A stretch of DNA of 64,000 nucleotides from Nisaea sediminum (lineage in GTDB: Bacteria > Pseudomonadota > Alphaproteobacteria > Thalassobaculales > Thalassobaculaceae), in NCBI RefSeq assembly GCF_014904705.1, contig NZ_JACZCQ010000006.1:868001-932000 (forward strand). The letters are read 5' to 3'. Under the pieces are notes generated by a model. The model had not been told where the DNA came from, ran no database searches, and saw nothing but the letters and a program-made list of their open reading frames with translations. This document shows positions 34,404-42,990 of this stretch, piece after piece. The position numbers and the translations under genes were made by a program. Positions within the stretch are counted from its first letter, which is position 1, and each line of letters opens with the position of its first letter.

Positions 34404-36740
34404 ATGACGTCCATTGCGCCGATTTCCCAGCAGATCTGGGACATGAAATACCGCTTGAAGAAGCCCGACGGCGAGCCGGTCGACCGCACCATCGAGGAGA
34501 GCTGGCAGCGTGTCGCGCGCTCCCTCGCCGTGGTCGAGAGCGATTCCGAAGCCTGGGCGGAGAAGTTCTATTCCGCGCTGGAGGATTTCCGCTACCTTCC
34601 GGCCGGCCGCATCTTCGCCGGTGCCGGTACCGGGCGCCAGGTCACCCTCTTCAACTGTTTCGTCATGGGAACGATCCCGGACGACATGGCCGGGATCTTC
34701 GAGGCACTGAAGGAAGCGGCCCTGACCATGCAGCAGGGCGGCGGCATCGGCTACGATTTCTCCACAATCCGGCCGCGCGGCGCGCGGGTGCACGGCGTTG
34801 GCGCGGACGCTTCCGGCCCGCTCTCCTTCATGGATGTCTGGGACGCGATGTGCCGCACGATCATGAGCGCGGGCTCGCGCCGCGGCGCGATGATGGCGAC
34901 CCTGCGCTGCGACCATCCGGACGTCGAGGCCTTCATCGAGGCGAAGCGCGATCCGGCACGGCTGCGGATGTTCAATCTCTCGGTCCTCGCGACCGATCCC
35001 TTCATGCAGGCGGTGAAGGAGGACGAGCCCTGGGATCTCGTCTTCGACGGCACGGTCTACAAGACCATTCAGGCGCGCGAGCTCTGGGACAAGATCATGG
35101 CCGCGACCTATGCTTATGCAGAGCCGGGCGTGATCTTCATCGACCGCATCAACAAGCGGAACAACCTCTATTACTGCGAGACCATCGCCGCGACCAATCC
35201 GTGCGGCGAGCAGCCGCTGCCGCCCTACGGCGCCTGCCTGCTCGGCTCCATCAACCTCGCGCGCTTCGTGAAGAACCCGTTCGAGGAGAACGCGGAGCTG
35301 GATCTGGAGGAGCTCGCACGGGTGGTGCCGCTTGCCGTCCGCATGATGGACAATGTGGTCGATGCCTCGAAATTCCCGCTGCCGGAGCAGAAGCACGAAG
35401 CGGAGACCAAGCGCCGCATCGGCCTCGGCGTCACCGGCCTTGCCGACGCGCTGATCTTCTGCGGGCTGCGCTACGGCTCGCCGGAAGCAGTGGCGGCGAC
35501 GGAGAAATGGATGGCCGCGCTGCGCCGTCATGCCTATCTCGCCTCGGTGGATCTGGCGAAGGAGAAGGGACCGTTCCCGCTCTTCGACAAGGAAAAGTAT
35601 CTCGAGAGCGAATCGGTGAAGGAGCTGGACCCGGACGTGCAGGACGCGATCCGTGAGCACGGCATCCGCAATGCGCTGCTGACCTCGATCGCGCCGACCG
35701 GCACCATTTCGCTCGTCGCCGACAATGTCTCCTCGGGCCTCGAGCCGGTCTTCAGCTTCTCCTACGACCGCACGGTCCTGATGCCCGACGGCAGCCGCAA
35801 GACCGAGGAGGTCTCGGATTATGCCTACCGGCTCTACAAGCACATCAAGGGTGAGGACGCGGAGCTGACCGACGCCTTCGTCAACGCCCAGACGCTGGAG
35901 CCGAAGGACCATGTCGCCATGCAGGCGGCGGTGCAGAAATATATCGACAGCTCGATCTCCAAGACCATCAACGTGCCGGTCGACATCTCCTTCGAGGATT
36001 TCAAGGACGTCTATCTCTCGGCCTACGAGCAGGGCTGCAAGGGCTGCACGACCTACCGTCCGAACGAGATCACCGGCTCGGTGCTGAGCGTCTCCGACGA
36101 CAAGAAGAAAACCGACGCGAAGGCGCCGGCGAACACGAACGAGTCCGCTCCTGCCGCCGTTGCGAAGACGGACCCGGCGCTCGATCCGCACGTGGTTTAC
36201 ATGTCCGAGCCGCTGGACCGGCCGGAGGAACTGCCGGGCAAGACCTACAAGATCAAGTGGCCGGAGAGCGACCACGCGATCTACATCACCATCAACGACG
36301 TCATCCAGGCCGGCCGCCGCCGTCCGTTCGAGGTCTTCATCAATTCCAAGAACATGGAGCATTACGCCTGGACCGTGGCGCTGACCCGCATGGTCAGCGC
36401 GGTGTTCCGGCGCGGCGGCGACGTCTCCTTCGTGGTCGAGGAGTTGAAGGCGGTGTTCGACCCGCGCGGCGGCTGCTGGATGGGCGGCAAATACGTGCCT
36501 TCCCTGCTCGCGGCCATCGGCGGCGTGATCGAGCAGCATCTGCACGATATCGGCTTCCTGAAGGATCCGGATACGCTGGAGATGGATTTCGGCGACAAGA
36601 AGAAGGCAATCGCGATCAATGACGGCCCGCGCGCCGGCGGCCCGATCCCGAACCAGTGCCCGAGCTGCGCCTCGGTCTCGCTGATGAAGCAGGAAGGGTG
36701 CGATCTCTGCACCTCCTGCGGCTATTCGAAATGCGGGTGA
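34404..36740 (+). CDS. nrdJ: Adenosylcobalamin-dependent class II ribonucleotide reductase
   Basis: A 778-residue B12-dependent reductase making deoxyribonucleotides. The catalytic barrel shows RFLPAG-like FRYLPAGRIFAGAG, the substrate/radical segment NPCGEQPLPPYGACLLGSINLA and ITSIAPTGTISLVADNVSSGLE-like ALLTSIAPTGTISLVA. The C-terminus carries the redox Cys tail (CPSCASVSLMKQEGC and CTSCGYSKCG). It needs no oxygen and depends on adenosylcobalamin, matching the PduO, CobU and CobD genes in this window. No separate small subunit is present, as expected for class II. Tandem NrdR boxes lie just upstream. Confidence 0.96.
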   Translation: MTSIAPISQQIWDMKYRLKKPDGEPVDRTIEESWQRVARSLAVVESDSEAWAEKFYSALEDFRYLPAGRIFAGAGTGRQVTLFNCFVMGTIPDDMAGIFEALKEAALTMQQGGGIGYDFSTIRPRGARVHGVGADASGPLSFMDVWDAMCRTIMSAGSRRGAMMATLRCDHPDVEAFIEAKRDPARLRMFNLSVLATDPFMQAVKEDEPWDLVFDGTVYKTIQARELWDKIMAATYAYAEPGVIFIDRINKRNNLYYCETIAATNPCGEQPLPPYGACLLGSINLARFVKNPFEENAELDLEELARVVPLAVRMMDNVVDASKFPLPEQKHEAETKRRIGLGVTGLADALIFCGLRYGSPEAVAATEKWMAALRRHAYLASVDLAKEKGPFPLFDKEKYLESESVKELDPDVQDAIREHGIRNALLTSIAPTGTISLVADNVSSGLEPVFSFSYDRTVLMPDGSRKTEEVSDYAYRLYKHIKGEDAELTDAFVNAQTLEPKDHVAMQAAVQKYIDSSISKTINVPVDISFEDFKDVYLSAYEQGCKGCTTYRPNEITGSVLSVSDDKKKTDAKAPANTNESAPAAVAKTDPALDPHVVYMSEPLDRPEELPGKTYKIKWPESDHAIYITINDVIQAGRRRPFEVFINSKNMEHYAWTVALTRMVSAVFRRGGDVSFVVEELKAVFDPRGGCWMGGKYVPSLLAAIGGVIEQHLHDIGFLKDPDTLEMDFGDKKKAIAINDGPRAGGPIPNQCPSCASVSLMKQEGCDLCTSCGYSKCG

Positions 36741-36747
36741 GGGGAAA

Positions 36748-37329
36748 CTAGGCGTTCATACGTGGTTGGAGCTGAACAGCGGTCCCCGATGCAACGATCA
36801 TGATCATGCCGGATTTCCCAGCGCCGCCGGAAATCTCCTGATAATCCAGATCAATCGCTATCACAGCATGAGCGCCTACTTGCAAAGCTTCGCGACGAAG
36901 TTCCGTCAATGCAACTTTTCGAGCATCGCGTAGCGTTTGTTGGGTTGTACGGCTGCGTCCGCCGAAAAAATCGCGTGCTACATTAAAAAAATCCTTGAAT
37001 ACGTTCATGCCAAACACGCATTCGGCGGTCACGATCTCAATTTCTTTTTCGATTTCGGCACCGGCTACGAAAGGTGACGTAGTCAGGATGATATTTTCTG
37101 AGGCCTTACGAATTGTGGTGAGAGGGACATCTGACCAGTCGTTTTTTGATCTTGCCCGCTTGATCGCTTCCAATTCCTCTGTCTTCAAAGGTCCGTCTTC
37201 GTCCGGTGGGACTGAGAGAACACCGTCAGAGATGGTCAAATATGTCTCGCAATACTTGCACGTGATGAATGTGTCTTTATCGCCGACGAAAATCTCTTTT
37301 TGGCATTTGGGGCATCGTTTGAATGACAT
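36748..37329 (-). CDS. YbjQ-like heavy-metal-binding domain protein with zinc ribbon
   Basis: A 193-residue protein. An N-terminal zinc ribbon (CPKCQKEIFVGDK then CKYCETYL) leads to a C-terminal YbjQ/UPF0145-type domain with IVTAECVFGMNVFKDFF, RREALQVGAHAVIAIDLDYQEI and a Gly/Ser-rich strand. YbjQ domains form pentameric rings of unknown function. The gene is visibly richer in A and T than its neighbours, suggesting acquisition or relaxed composition. It is convergent with nrdJ. Confidence 0.82.
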   Translation of the reverse strand: MSFKRCPKCQKEIFVGDKDTFITCKYCETYLTISDGVLSVPPDEDGPLKTEELEAIKRARSKNDWSDVPLTTIRKASENIILTTSPFVAGAEIEKEIEIVTAECVFGMNVFKDFFNVARDFFGGRSRTTQQTLRDARKVALTELRREALQVGAHAVIAIDLDYQEISGGAGKSGMIMIVASGTAVQLQPRMNA

Positions 37330-37460
37330 GGGTGCTCTCGCGAAAAATCTACCAAACTATTGATAGCGAAAGCTGGAAGACCTTTTAAGATGCAAAATAT
37401 GATATAAACGCGCCCTATGGTCGCGTCCGAAGTTCTCGTTGGTTGCTCAATCCAACCGCC

Positions 37461-37537
37461 ATCCCAGGCTTGATCCCGGACTTCCGGCAGGATCGATCCG
37501 ATGTTCGACAAGGTCCCGGCTCTGCGGCCGGGATGAC
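37461..37537. repeat. Palindromic repeat, degenerate
   Basis: Element of about 77 bp opening ATCCCAGGCTTGATCCCGG and closing GGCCGGGATGAC. It belongs to the family of GTCATCCCG...CGGGATGAC intergenic palindromes found at several places in the window. Confidence 0.6.
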
Positions 37538-37581
37538 GTCCAGAATCGGGAGAGGGCTCGGCCTGCCATCGCACCTTCACC

Positions 37582-37656
37582 GTCATCCCGACGGAAGTCG
37601 GGATCCACTCTCTGCCCGCCGGATCGACCGTGGATCCCGATTTTCATCGGGATGAC
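37582..37656. repeat. GTCATCCCG...CGGGATGAC palindrome, GGATCCACTCT subtype
   Basis: A 75-bp imperfect palindrome with terminal arms GTCATCCCGA and TCGGGATGAC and internal GGATCCACTCT and GTGGATCCCG. It is the same subtype as the two copies around the hxlR locus at 62.8 and 63.8 kb. Confidence 0.75.
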
Positions 37657-37687
37657 GACCGGTTTCTTTGTGATTTGGCGGCAGAGG

Positions 37688-39295
37688 CTAGATCCGACCG
37701 TCGTAGCTCTGCCGGTCGATGCGGCAGGCACAGAGCGTGAACGTATCTGCTTCGAGGCCGGCCTTCACCGCTTCCGCCAGCGTCTCCCGGTCCTCGCACC
37801 AGACCCCGCGTCCGCCAAGCGCCTCGGAGATGGCGACGAAGTCGGTCTCCGCCATGTCGACCCCCGCATTGCCGTAGCGCATTTCGCGCTGCTTCTTCTC
37901 GATCAGGGCGAGCGAGGCGTCGACGAAGACGACGACGATGACCGGCAGCTTCAGGTCCCGCAGCGTCACCAGTTCGCCCAGCACCATCTCCAGCCCTCCG
38001 TCGCCGGTGAAGGCGACGACCGCACGGCCGGGCGCGGCGAGTGCGGCGCCGGTGGCGAGCGGCAGGGCGCAGCCCATGGTGCAGAGGCCGGTCGATTGCA
38101 GCACCGCGTGCGGTACCTGCGCCTCCCAGACCTGGCTGGCGAGAATGCGGTGGGCGCCGCTGTCGATGGTGAGCACGGCATCGCGCGGGGTATTGGCGCG
38201 CACCGTCGTGGTGATCGCCGCCGGGCCCCAGGCCTCGTTCTGGCCGAAGGCCCCGGCCAGCGCCGAGCGGGTCTCGGCGATCAGGCTTCCCGGCCAGGTC
38301 GCGCGCGGTTCCACGCCGTCTCCGAGCGCCTTCAGGCTTTCGCCGACATGGGCGTGGAAGGTCATGGAGGCATTGTGCATGTAGGAATATTCGGGCGCGG
38401 CCAGCAGCTCGACGACTGTCTGCGTCTCCGGATCCCAGAGATTGCGCCAGCCGGTGCGCATCTCGATCGGATCGTAACCCGCGAGCAGGATGAAGTCGGC
38501 CTGTTCGATCACCGGTTTCAGGTGTTTGTCGGCGAGCGGCGAGAGGCCGGCGCCGCCGAGGGCGAGCGGATCGTCCTCCGGCAAAACGCCCTTCGCCTTG
38601 TAGCTGGCGATCACCGGTGCCCCGAAATTCCGCGCGAAGGCCGCCAGCGTTTCGGAGGCGTTCTGGTTCACCACATCGAGCCCGGCGACGATCAGCGGGC
38701 GTTCCGCCTTTGCCAGCGCGGCGCGGGCGGCCTCGAGCTCCGGGCCCGGCGCGGGCGCGGCGGGCAGCGGGGCCGGGCGGCGCACCGGTTTCGCCTCCGG
38801 CACTTCGGCGGCGGCGACGGCGATCGGCAGGTCGAGATGCACCGGGCCCGGCCGGTCTGCCAGCGCGAGGCGCACCATCTTATCGATCAGCGTGTCGGCA
38901 TTCTCCTTCGGCACCGTAACGCTCGCCTTGGTGACGGGCCCGAAGACGCGTGTGTGGTCGAAGATCTGGTGGTTGTAGGTGACCGCCTCGCCCGCATCGA
39001 CGCAGCCGGTGAGCACGATCAGCGGCACCCGGTCCTGCTCGGCATTGGCGGTGACGTTGACCGCATTGGCCGCGCCCGGCCCGACAGTGCAGACCAGCAC
39101 GCCCGGCGCGCCGGTCATGTGCCAGACACCCTCGGCCATGAAGCCCGCCGCGTTCTCGTGCTTCGCCAAGAGGAAGCGGATCCCGGCCTGCTCGAGCGCA
39201 TCCACCAGGGTGAGTACCTCGCCCCCCGGCACGCCAAAGGCATAGCGGACCCCCGCCTCGTAAAGGCGGCGGGCAATCACGTCGGCAACACGCAT
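37688..39295 (-). CDS. Acetolactate synthase-like TPP enzyme
   Basis: A 535-residue thiamine diphosphate enzyme of the IlvB superfamily. The N-terminal domain has the proton-relay Glu in LAKHENAAGFMAEG and VCTVGPGAANAVN. The central domain is Rossmann-like. The C-terminal TPP motif is FTGDGGLEMVLGELVTL, ending in VVVFVDASLAL rather than the usual NN. It is shorter than biosynthetic AHAS and has no IlvN small subunit nearby. It lies beside an acyl-CoA dehydrogenase and opposite a LysR gene, so a catabolic carboligase or decarboxylase is more likely than branched-chain synthesis. The true substrate is unknown. Confidence 0.85.
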   Translation of the reverse strand: MRVADVIARRLYEAGVRYAFGVPGGEVLTLVDALEQAGIRFLLAKHENAAGFMAEGVWHMTGAPGVLVCTVGPGAANAVNVTANAEQDRVPLIVLTGCVDAGEAVTYNHQIFDHTRVFGPVTKASVTVPKENADTLIDKMVRLALADRPGPVHLDLPIAVAAAEVPEAKPVRRPAPLPAAPAPGPELEAARAALAKAERPLIVAGLDVVNQNASETLAAFARNFGAPVIASYKAKGVLPEDDPLALGGAGLSPLADKHLKPVIEQADFILLAGYDPIEMRTGWRNLWDPETQTVVELLAAPEYSYMHNASMTFHAHVGESLKALGDGVEPRATWPGSLIAETRSALAGAFGQNEAWGPAAITTTVRANTPRDAVLTIDSGAHRILASQVWEAQVPHAVLQSTGLCTMGCALPLATGAALAAPGRAVVAFTGDGGLEMVLGELVTLRDLKLPVIVVVFVDASLALIEKKQREMRYGNAGVDMAETDFVAISEALGGRGVWCEDRETLAEAVKAGLEADTFTLCACRIDRQSYDGRI

Positions 39296-39336
39296 GAAAC
39301 TGTTCCTGTCTTTCGGCCCGCCCGGCCTTGAGGTCC

Positions 39337-40572
39337 TTATTCGGCGGCGATCCGGCTTGCGTTTTCCTTTTCGGCCAGCCGCAGATGGCCCTCGCGGGTC
39401 TGCGGCAGCTTGCGCTCGAGGATGCGGGAGGCGACCACGGTGCGCAAGATCTGCGCCGTACCTCCGCCGATCGTGAACATGCGTGCGTCCCGCTGCATCC
39501 GTTCCATCGGATAGTTGCGGGAATAACCGCGCGCGCCGAAGACCTGCAGCGCGTCGGTGGTCACCTTGATCGCCATTTCCGAGGCCATGATCTTGGCCTG
39601 CGCGGCGAGCGTCACATCGGGGAAGGGGCCGTTCGGGCCTTCCGCGCTGGCGGCGGCGCGGTAAATCAGAGAGCGGGCGGCCTCGAGCTGCACCGACATG
39701 TCGGCGAGCATCCATTGCAGGCCCTGGAATTCGGCGATCGGGCGGCCGAACTGCTCTCGCTCGCCGGCGAAGGCGAGGGCATGCCGGTAGGCGCCGGCGG
39801 CGACCCCCATCGCGACGGTCCCGGCGCCGACGCGCTGGGCGTTATAGGCGCTCATCAGGTCGGCGAAGCCGCGTTTGTAGCCGCTCGGCGGCAGCAGCGC
39901 CATGGAGGCGGGGACTTCCAGGTCCTGGAAGATCACCTCGGTCTCCGGAATGCCGCGCAGCCCCATGGTCGGCTCGCGGGTGCCGATGATCAGGCCGTCC
40001 GAGGTGTCCTTGTCGGCGAGGAAGCCGCCGATGCCGAGCTCGGTGCCGTCCTCGTCGAAGACGCGGGCGAAGATCAGGTGCAGGCGTGAGACGCCGCCGC
40101 CGGTGATCCAGTGTTTCTTGCCGTTGAGGATGAAGGTGTCGCCGCGCTTGTCGGCCCGCGTCGTCATCTGTGTCGCGGCGCTGCCGGCATCCGGTTCGGT
40201 GATGCAGATGGCGAGCTTGTCGCCGGAAAGCACATGTTCGGCGCCGAGCTTCTTTTGCGCGTCCGAGCCGTAGGTCATGATCGCGGAGATCGCGCCCATG
40301 TTGCCCTCGACGACGATGCGCCCGGTGACGCCGCAGGCCGCCGCCATCTCCTCGATCACCAGCACGGTGTCGAGATAGGAGCGGCCGGGGCCGCCATATT
40401 CCTTCGGCACCGTCATACCCATGAAGCCGGCCTCGGTCAGGTCCTTCACGTTGTGCCAGGGATATTGCTCGCTGCGGTCCGCTTCGGCGGCGCGCGGGGC
40501 GATGACCTCCGCCGCCAATTCGCGGGCGCGGGCCTGGAGATCCTTCTGGTCGGCGGACAGATCGAACAGCAT
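39337..40572 (-). CDS. Acyl-CoA dehydrogenase family protein
   Basis: A 411-residue flavoenzyme with the ACAD N-terminal helical domain, the middle domain (CITEPDAGSAATQMTTRA and KHWITGGG) and the C-terminal domain (GEREQFGRPIAEFQGLQWML and ARGYSRNYPMERMQRDARMF). At the usual catalytic Glu of short/medium-chain members the sequence is IGGGTAQILR, with Gly. At the alternative IVD/LCAD site it reads SAYNAQRVGAG, without Glu. The substrate is unknown. It is probably co-transcribed with the downstream TPP enzyme and controlled by the divergent LysR. Confidence 0.9.
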   Translation of the reverse strand: MLFDLSADQKDLQARARELAAEVIAPRAAEADRSEQYPWHNVKDLTEAGFMGMTVPKEYGGPGRSYLDTVLVIEEMAAACGVTGRIVVEGNMGAISAIMTYGSDAQKKLGAEHVLSGDKLAICITEPDAGSAATQMTTRADKRGDTFILNGKKHWITGGGVSRLHLIFARVFDEDGTELGIGGFLADKDTSDGLIIGTREPTMGLRGIPETEVIFQDLEVPASMALLPPSGYKRGFADLMSAYNAQRVGAGTVAMGVAAGAYRHALAFAGEREQFGRPIAEFQGLQWMLADMSVQLEAARSLIYRAAASAEGPNGPFPDVTLAAQAKIMASEMAIKVTTDALQVFGARGYSRNYPMERMQRDARMFTIGGGTAQILRTVVASRILERKLPQTREGHLRLAEKENASRIAAE

Positions 40573-40665
40573 GGGGCGTTTCCTCGGTTTCCGGCGCGGA
40601 GGCTCACGCGCCTCTCACGGTTCCGTGAAGTCTGGGCGCCGGAATAACTTCAGGCAAGTGCATTG

Positions 40666-40686
40666 TTCTGATATTTAAAGTCAGAA
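40666..40686. promoter_or_regulatory. Putative LysR operator in divergent promoter
   Basis: Perfect 6-bp inverted repeat TTCTGA-N9-TCAGAA between the acyl-CoA dehydrogenase (start 40572) and lysR (start 40706) genes. Its 21-bp length and T-rich centre suit an LTTR box. Confidence 0.5.
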
Positions 40687-40705
40687 AAATTGAAGAAGTT
40701 GACCG

Positions 40706-41590
40706 ATGTCGCTGCGCCGCCTGCAGATCTTTCTCGAAGTCGCCGCCCGCGGGAGTTTCGCCGCCGCGGCGGACCGGCTCGGCCTCGCCCAGTCGGCGGT
40801 CAGCATGCAGATGCGCAATCTGGAGCAAGAGTTCGGGGCGGATCTGTTCGACCGCTCGCGCCGGCCGCCGGTGCTGAACGACCGCGGCCTCGCACTGGTG
40901 CCGGAAGCCCGCGAGATTCTTCGCAAGTACGAGGACCTGAAACGGATCGTGCGCGGCGGCGGGGCGACCGCCGGAACCCTGCGTCTGGGCGTGATCCAGA
41001 CCGCCAGCACGGGGATCCTGCCGTCGGCGCTGGCCCGCCTGCACCGGGACCATCCGGACTTGCGGGTCCGGATCGAGAGCGGGCTCTCGGCCGGCCTGCT
41101 CGGACGGGTTACGCACGGAGAGCTGGACGCGGCGATCCTCACGGCGCCCGAGCGCCTGCCGCCGGACCTCAGAGGCCATGTGATCTTCGAGGAGCCGCTC
41201 TGCGTGATCGCGCCAAAGGATTTCCCGGGCACAAGCGACGCTGAGCTCCTGACCCGCCACCCCTTCATCCGCTTCAACCGGCGGACCGGCGTCGGACGGA
41301 TCATCGAGCACGCCCTGCGCGACCGGGCGTTTCAGGTGGACGAGGCGATGGAACTCGACGCGATCGAACCCATCATCGAGATGGTCACCCGGGCGCTCGG
41401 TGTGGCGGTGGTGCCCGCCTATGCGCTCGACGAGGAGGCCCGGGGGCAGATCCGGGTCCTGCCCTTCGGCGATCCCGCCGTCACCCGGCGGGTCATCGTG
41501 GTTGAGCGCCATGCCTCGCCGAGGGCCGACCTGACCAAAGTCCTCGTCGGCGCGCTAAGCGGCTTGCCAAACAGAAATGTTATAATATAA
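40706..41590 (+). CDS. LysR family transcriptional regulator
   Basis: A 294-residue LTTR. The N-terminal HTH RRLQIFLEVAARGSFAAAAD and LAQSAVSMQMRNLEQEFG covers residues 3-50, followed by an effector-binding domain (TLRLGVIQTASTGILPSAL). The CbbR/NAC-like layout and the divergent orientation toward the acyl-CoA dehydrogenase and TPP enzyme operon make it the probable activator of that operon. The inducer is unknown. The stop lies in a very AT-rich tract that leads into the porin promoter region. Confidence 0.92.
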   Translation: MSLRRLQIFLEVAARGSFAAAADRLGLAQSAVSMQMRNLEQEFGADLFDRSRRPPVLNDRGLALVPEAREILRKYEDLKRIVRGGGATAGTLRLGVIQTASTGILPSALARLHRDHPDLRVRIESGLSAGLLGRVTHGELDAAILTAPERLPPDLRGHVIFEEPLCVIAPKDFPGTSDAELLTRHPFIRFNRRTGVGRIIEHALRDRAFQVDEAMELDAIEPIIEMVTRALGVAVVPAYALDEEARGQIRVLPFGDPAVTRRVIVVERHASPRADLTKVLVGALSGLPNRNVII

Positions 41591-41613
41591 CATATATTCA
41601 TATATACAGCACT

Positions 41614-41628
41614 TGCGAATCATTCGCA
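41614..41628. promoter_or_regulatory. Fur/Mur-like box upstream of porin gene
   Basis: TGCGAATCATTCGCA is a perfect 7-1-7 palindrome closely resembling the Fur/Mur boxes described for alphaproteobacteria (TGCAAATnATTTGCA-like). It lies 86 bp before the porin start, next to an AT-rich promoter-like tract. Metal-responsive control is inferred. Confidence 0.5.
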
Positions 41629-41699
41629 TTTGCATGTATGGATTCCTTATCGGCGGCCTGGGGGTCGCCTCTCACCTGTTTTCTCGGGGGAATATCCAC

Positions 41700-42800
41700 G
41701 TGAACTCGATTATGACGCGCAGCTCTGTGCTGTTCGCTGCGGGCGCGCTCGCCGTCGCCCTTGTCCCGTCGGCGGAAGCCGCGGAAAAGCTTTCTGTCGG
41801 TGTCGAAGGGTACATGACCCAGTATTTCGGCTATGCGAACAATGATGACAACGGTGCCGCGACCGACACCACCGGGTTCGACGTCAAGTCGGACACGGAA
41901 ATCGGCTTCGCCGGCGATCTCACGCTCGATTCCGGCCTGCAGGTCGGCGTCGAAGTGGTCATGAACGGCAATTCGGACAATGGCGAGCAGATCAAGGACA
42001 GCTACGCCTGGACGGAGGCGAAGTTCGGCCGTCTGGAACTCGGCAAGCGGGACAATGCCGCCGCCCAGATGCATTACGCGGCGCCGGATGTCGGGCTCGG
42101 CATCAACGACGCCGATATCGACGACTGGATCGACAATCCGACCGGCGGCGATTCCGACTCGGCCTTCAAGTCCACCTACCTCTTCCTCGGCGAGGACAAG
42201 GGGACGAAGCTCAGCTATTACACGCCGCGCTTCATGGACCTGCAGCTCGGCATCTCCTACACGCCGGAATTCGAGCGCGACAACAACGCCCAGCCGGGCG
42301 AGGACATCTATCACGACGGCATCGCGCTCGGCGTGAACTATGTCCGCGACTTCGGCGAGGATACGTCGGTCGCGCTCGCCGCCGGGTTCATGACCGCCTC
42401 CGCGCCGAACTCCAGCGCCAGCGACGCCGAGGGCTACAGCCTCGGTTTCGAGGTCAGCCATGCCGGCTTCACCCTCGGCGGGTCCTATGCGAAGACCGAC
42501 GGCAACGGCGCGCAGGGGACCGATACGGCGACCTCACTCGACGGCGAGGGCTTCGATATCGGCGTCTCCTATGCCCTCGATCCGGTGACCGTCAGTCTTT
42601 CCTATTACAAGGGCGAGTTCGAGGACCAGGTCGCGGTCGCGGGCGAGAGCAAGAACGACACGGTGATGCTGTCGGCGAATTACGAGGTCGGCCCGGGCGT
42701 CAGCCTGATCGGCACGCTGTTCCACAGCAAGTTCAAGGACGAGACCGGCACCGAGAACAAAGGCACTGCCGCGCTCGTCGGCATGACCATCGAATTCTGA
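41700..42800 (+). CDS. Outer-membrane porin
   Basis: A 366-residue Gram-negative porin. A signal peptide (SSVLFAAGALAVALVPSAEA, cleavage before AEKLSVGVEG) leads to a beta-barrel of alternating strands (VGVEGYMTQYFGYA, YAWTEAKFGRLELGKRDNAA) and the C-terminal aromatic residue of ...ALVGMTIEF. It resembles the Porin_4 family of alphaproteobacteria and should allow diffusion of small solutes. The start is GTG 41700 with GGGGGA eight bases upstream. A Fur-like palindrome is upstream and a strong terminator downstream. Confidence 0.9.
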   Translation: MNSIMTRSSVLFAAGALAVALVPSAEAAEKLSVGVEGYMTQYFGYANNDDNGAATDTTGFDVKSDTEIGFAGDLTLDSGLQVGVEVVMNGNSDNGEQIKDSYAWTEAKFGRLELGKRDNAAAQMHYAAPDVGLGINDADIDDWIDNPTGGDSDSAFKSTYLFLGEDKGTKLSYYTPRFMDLQLGISYTPEFERDNNAQPGEDIYHDGIALGVNYVRDFGEDTSVALAAGFMTASAPNSSASDAEGYSLGFEVSHAGFTLGGSYAKTDGNGAQGTDTATSLDGEGFDIGVSYALDPVTVSLSYYKGEFEDQVAVAGESKNDTVMLSANYEVGPGVSLIGTLFHSKFKDETGTENKGTAALVGMTIEF

Positions 42801-42830
42801 GCGGAGACCCCTGCCTCCGCCGAAGCGATC

Positions 42831-42858
42831 CGGCCGGGCCCCTGTGCCCGGCCGTTTT
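42831..42858 (+). terminator. Rho-independent terminator of the porin gene
   Basis: CGGCCGGGC and GCCCGGCCG form a perfect 9-bp GC-rich stem with a six-base loop, followed by TTTT. It begins 30 bp past the porin stop. Confidence 0.78.
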
Positions 42859-42897
42859 GCGTTCGGGGGTGCGGATACGTGCAACCCTCCCTCAACC

Positions 42898-42969
42898 GTC
42901 ATCCCGGCGGAGGCCGGGACCCAGGGAGGCCACGCGACACCCTTCGATCCTCTGGGCCCCGGCCTGCGC
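42898..42969. repeat. GTCATCCCGG palindrome, CAGGGAGGCC subtype, 3' truncated
   Basis: A 72-bp element with the internal block CCCTTCGATCCTCTGGG. It nearly matches the copy at 44017-44097 but lacks the closing CGGGATGAC. Together they bracket the 308-residue gene between them. Confidence 0.75.
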
Positions 42970-42990
42970 GAAAATAGATATCAAAAGCAC

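Larger units (their letters stand above)
37330..37687. other. Intergenic region with palindromic repeats
   Basis: About 358 bp between the YbjQ-like gene and the TPP enzyme gene. The left 100 bp are AT-rich (including ATATGATATAAA) and probably hold the promoter of the YbjQ-like gene. The right part is filled with two GTCATCCCG-type palindromes listed separately. I see no gene in it. Confidence 0.6.

Noticed and set aside
34377-36545. 722-codon minus-strand frame opposite nrdJ
   Set aside because: The opposite strand encodes an unmistakable NrdJ; this frame has only the compositional shadow of that gene.
37461-37656. CRISPR array
   Set aside because: The repeats are long palindromes of the dispersed intergenic family, not evenly spaced short direct repeats with unique spacers, and no cas genes are present.
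37439-39331. Long plus-strand open frame of about 630 codons
   Set aside because: It is antisense to the TPP enzyme gene, starts inside repeats and is rich in His/Arg/Gly shadow composition typical of high-GC antisense frames.
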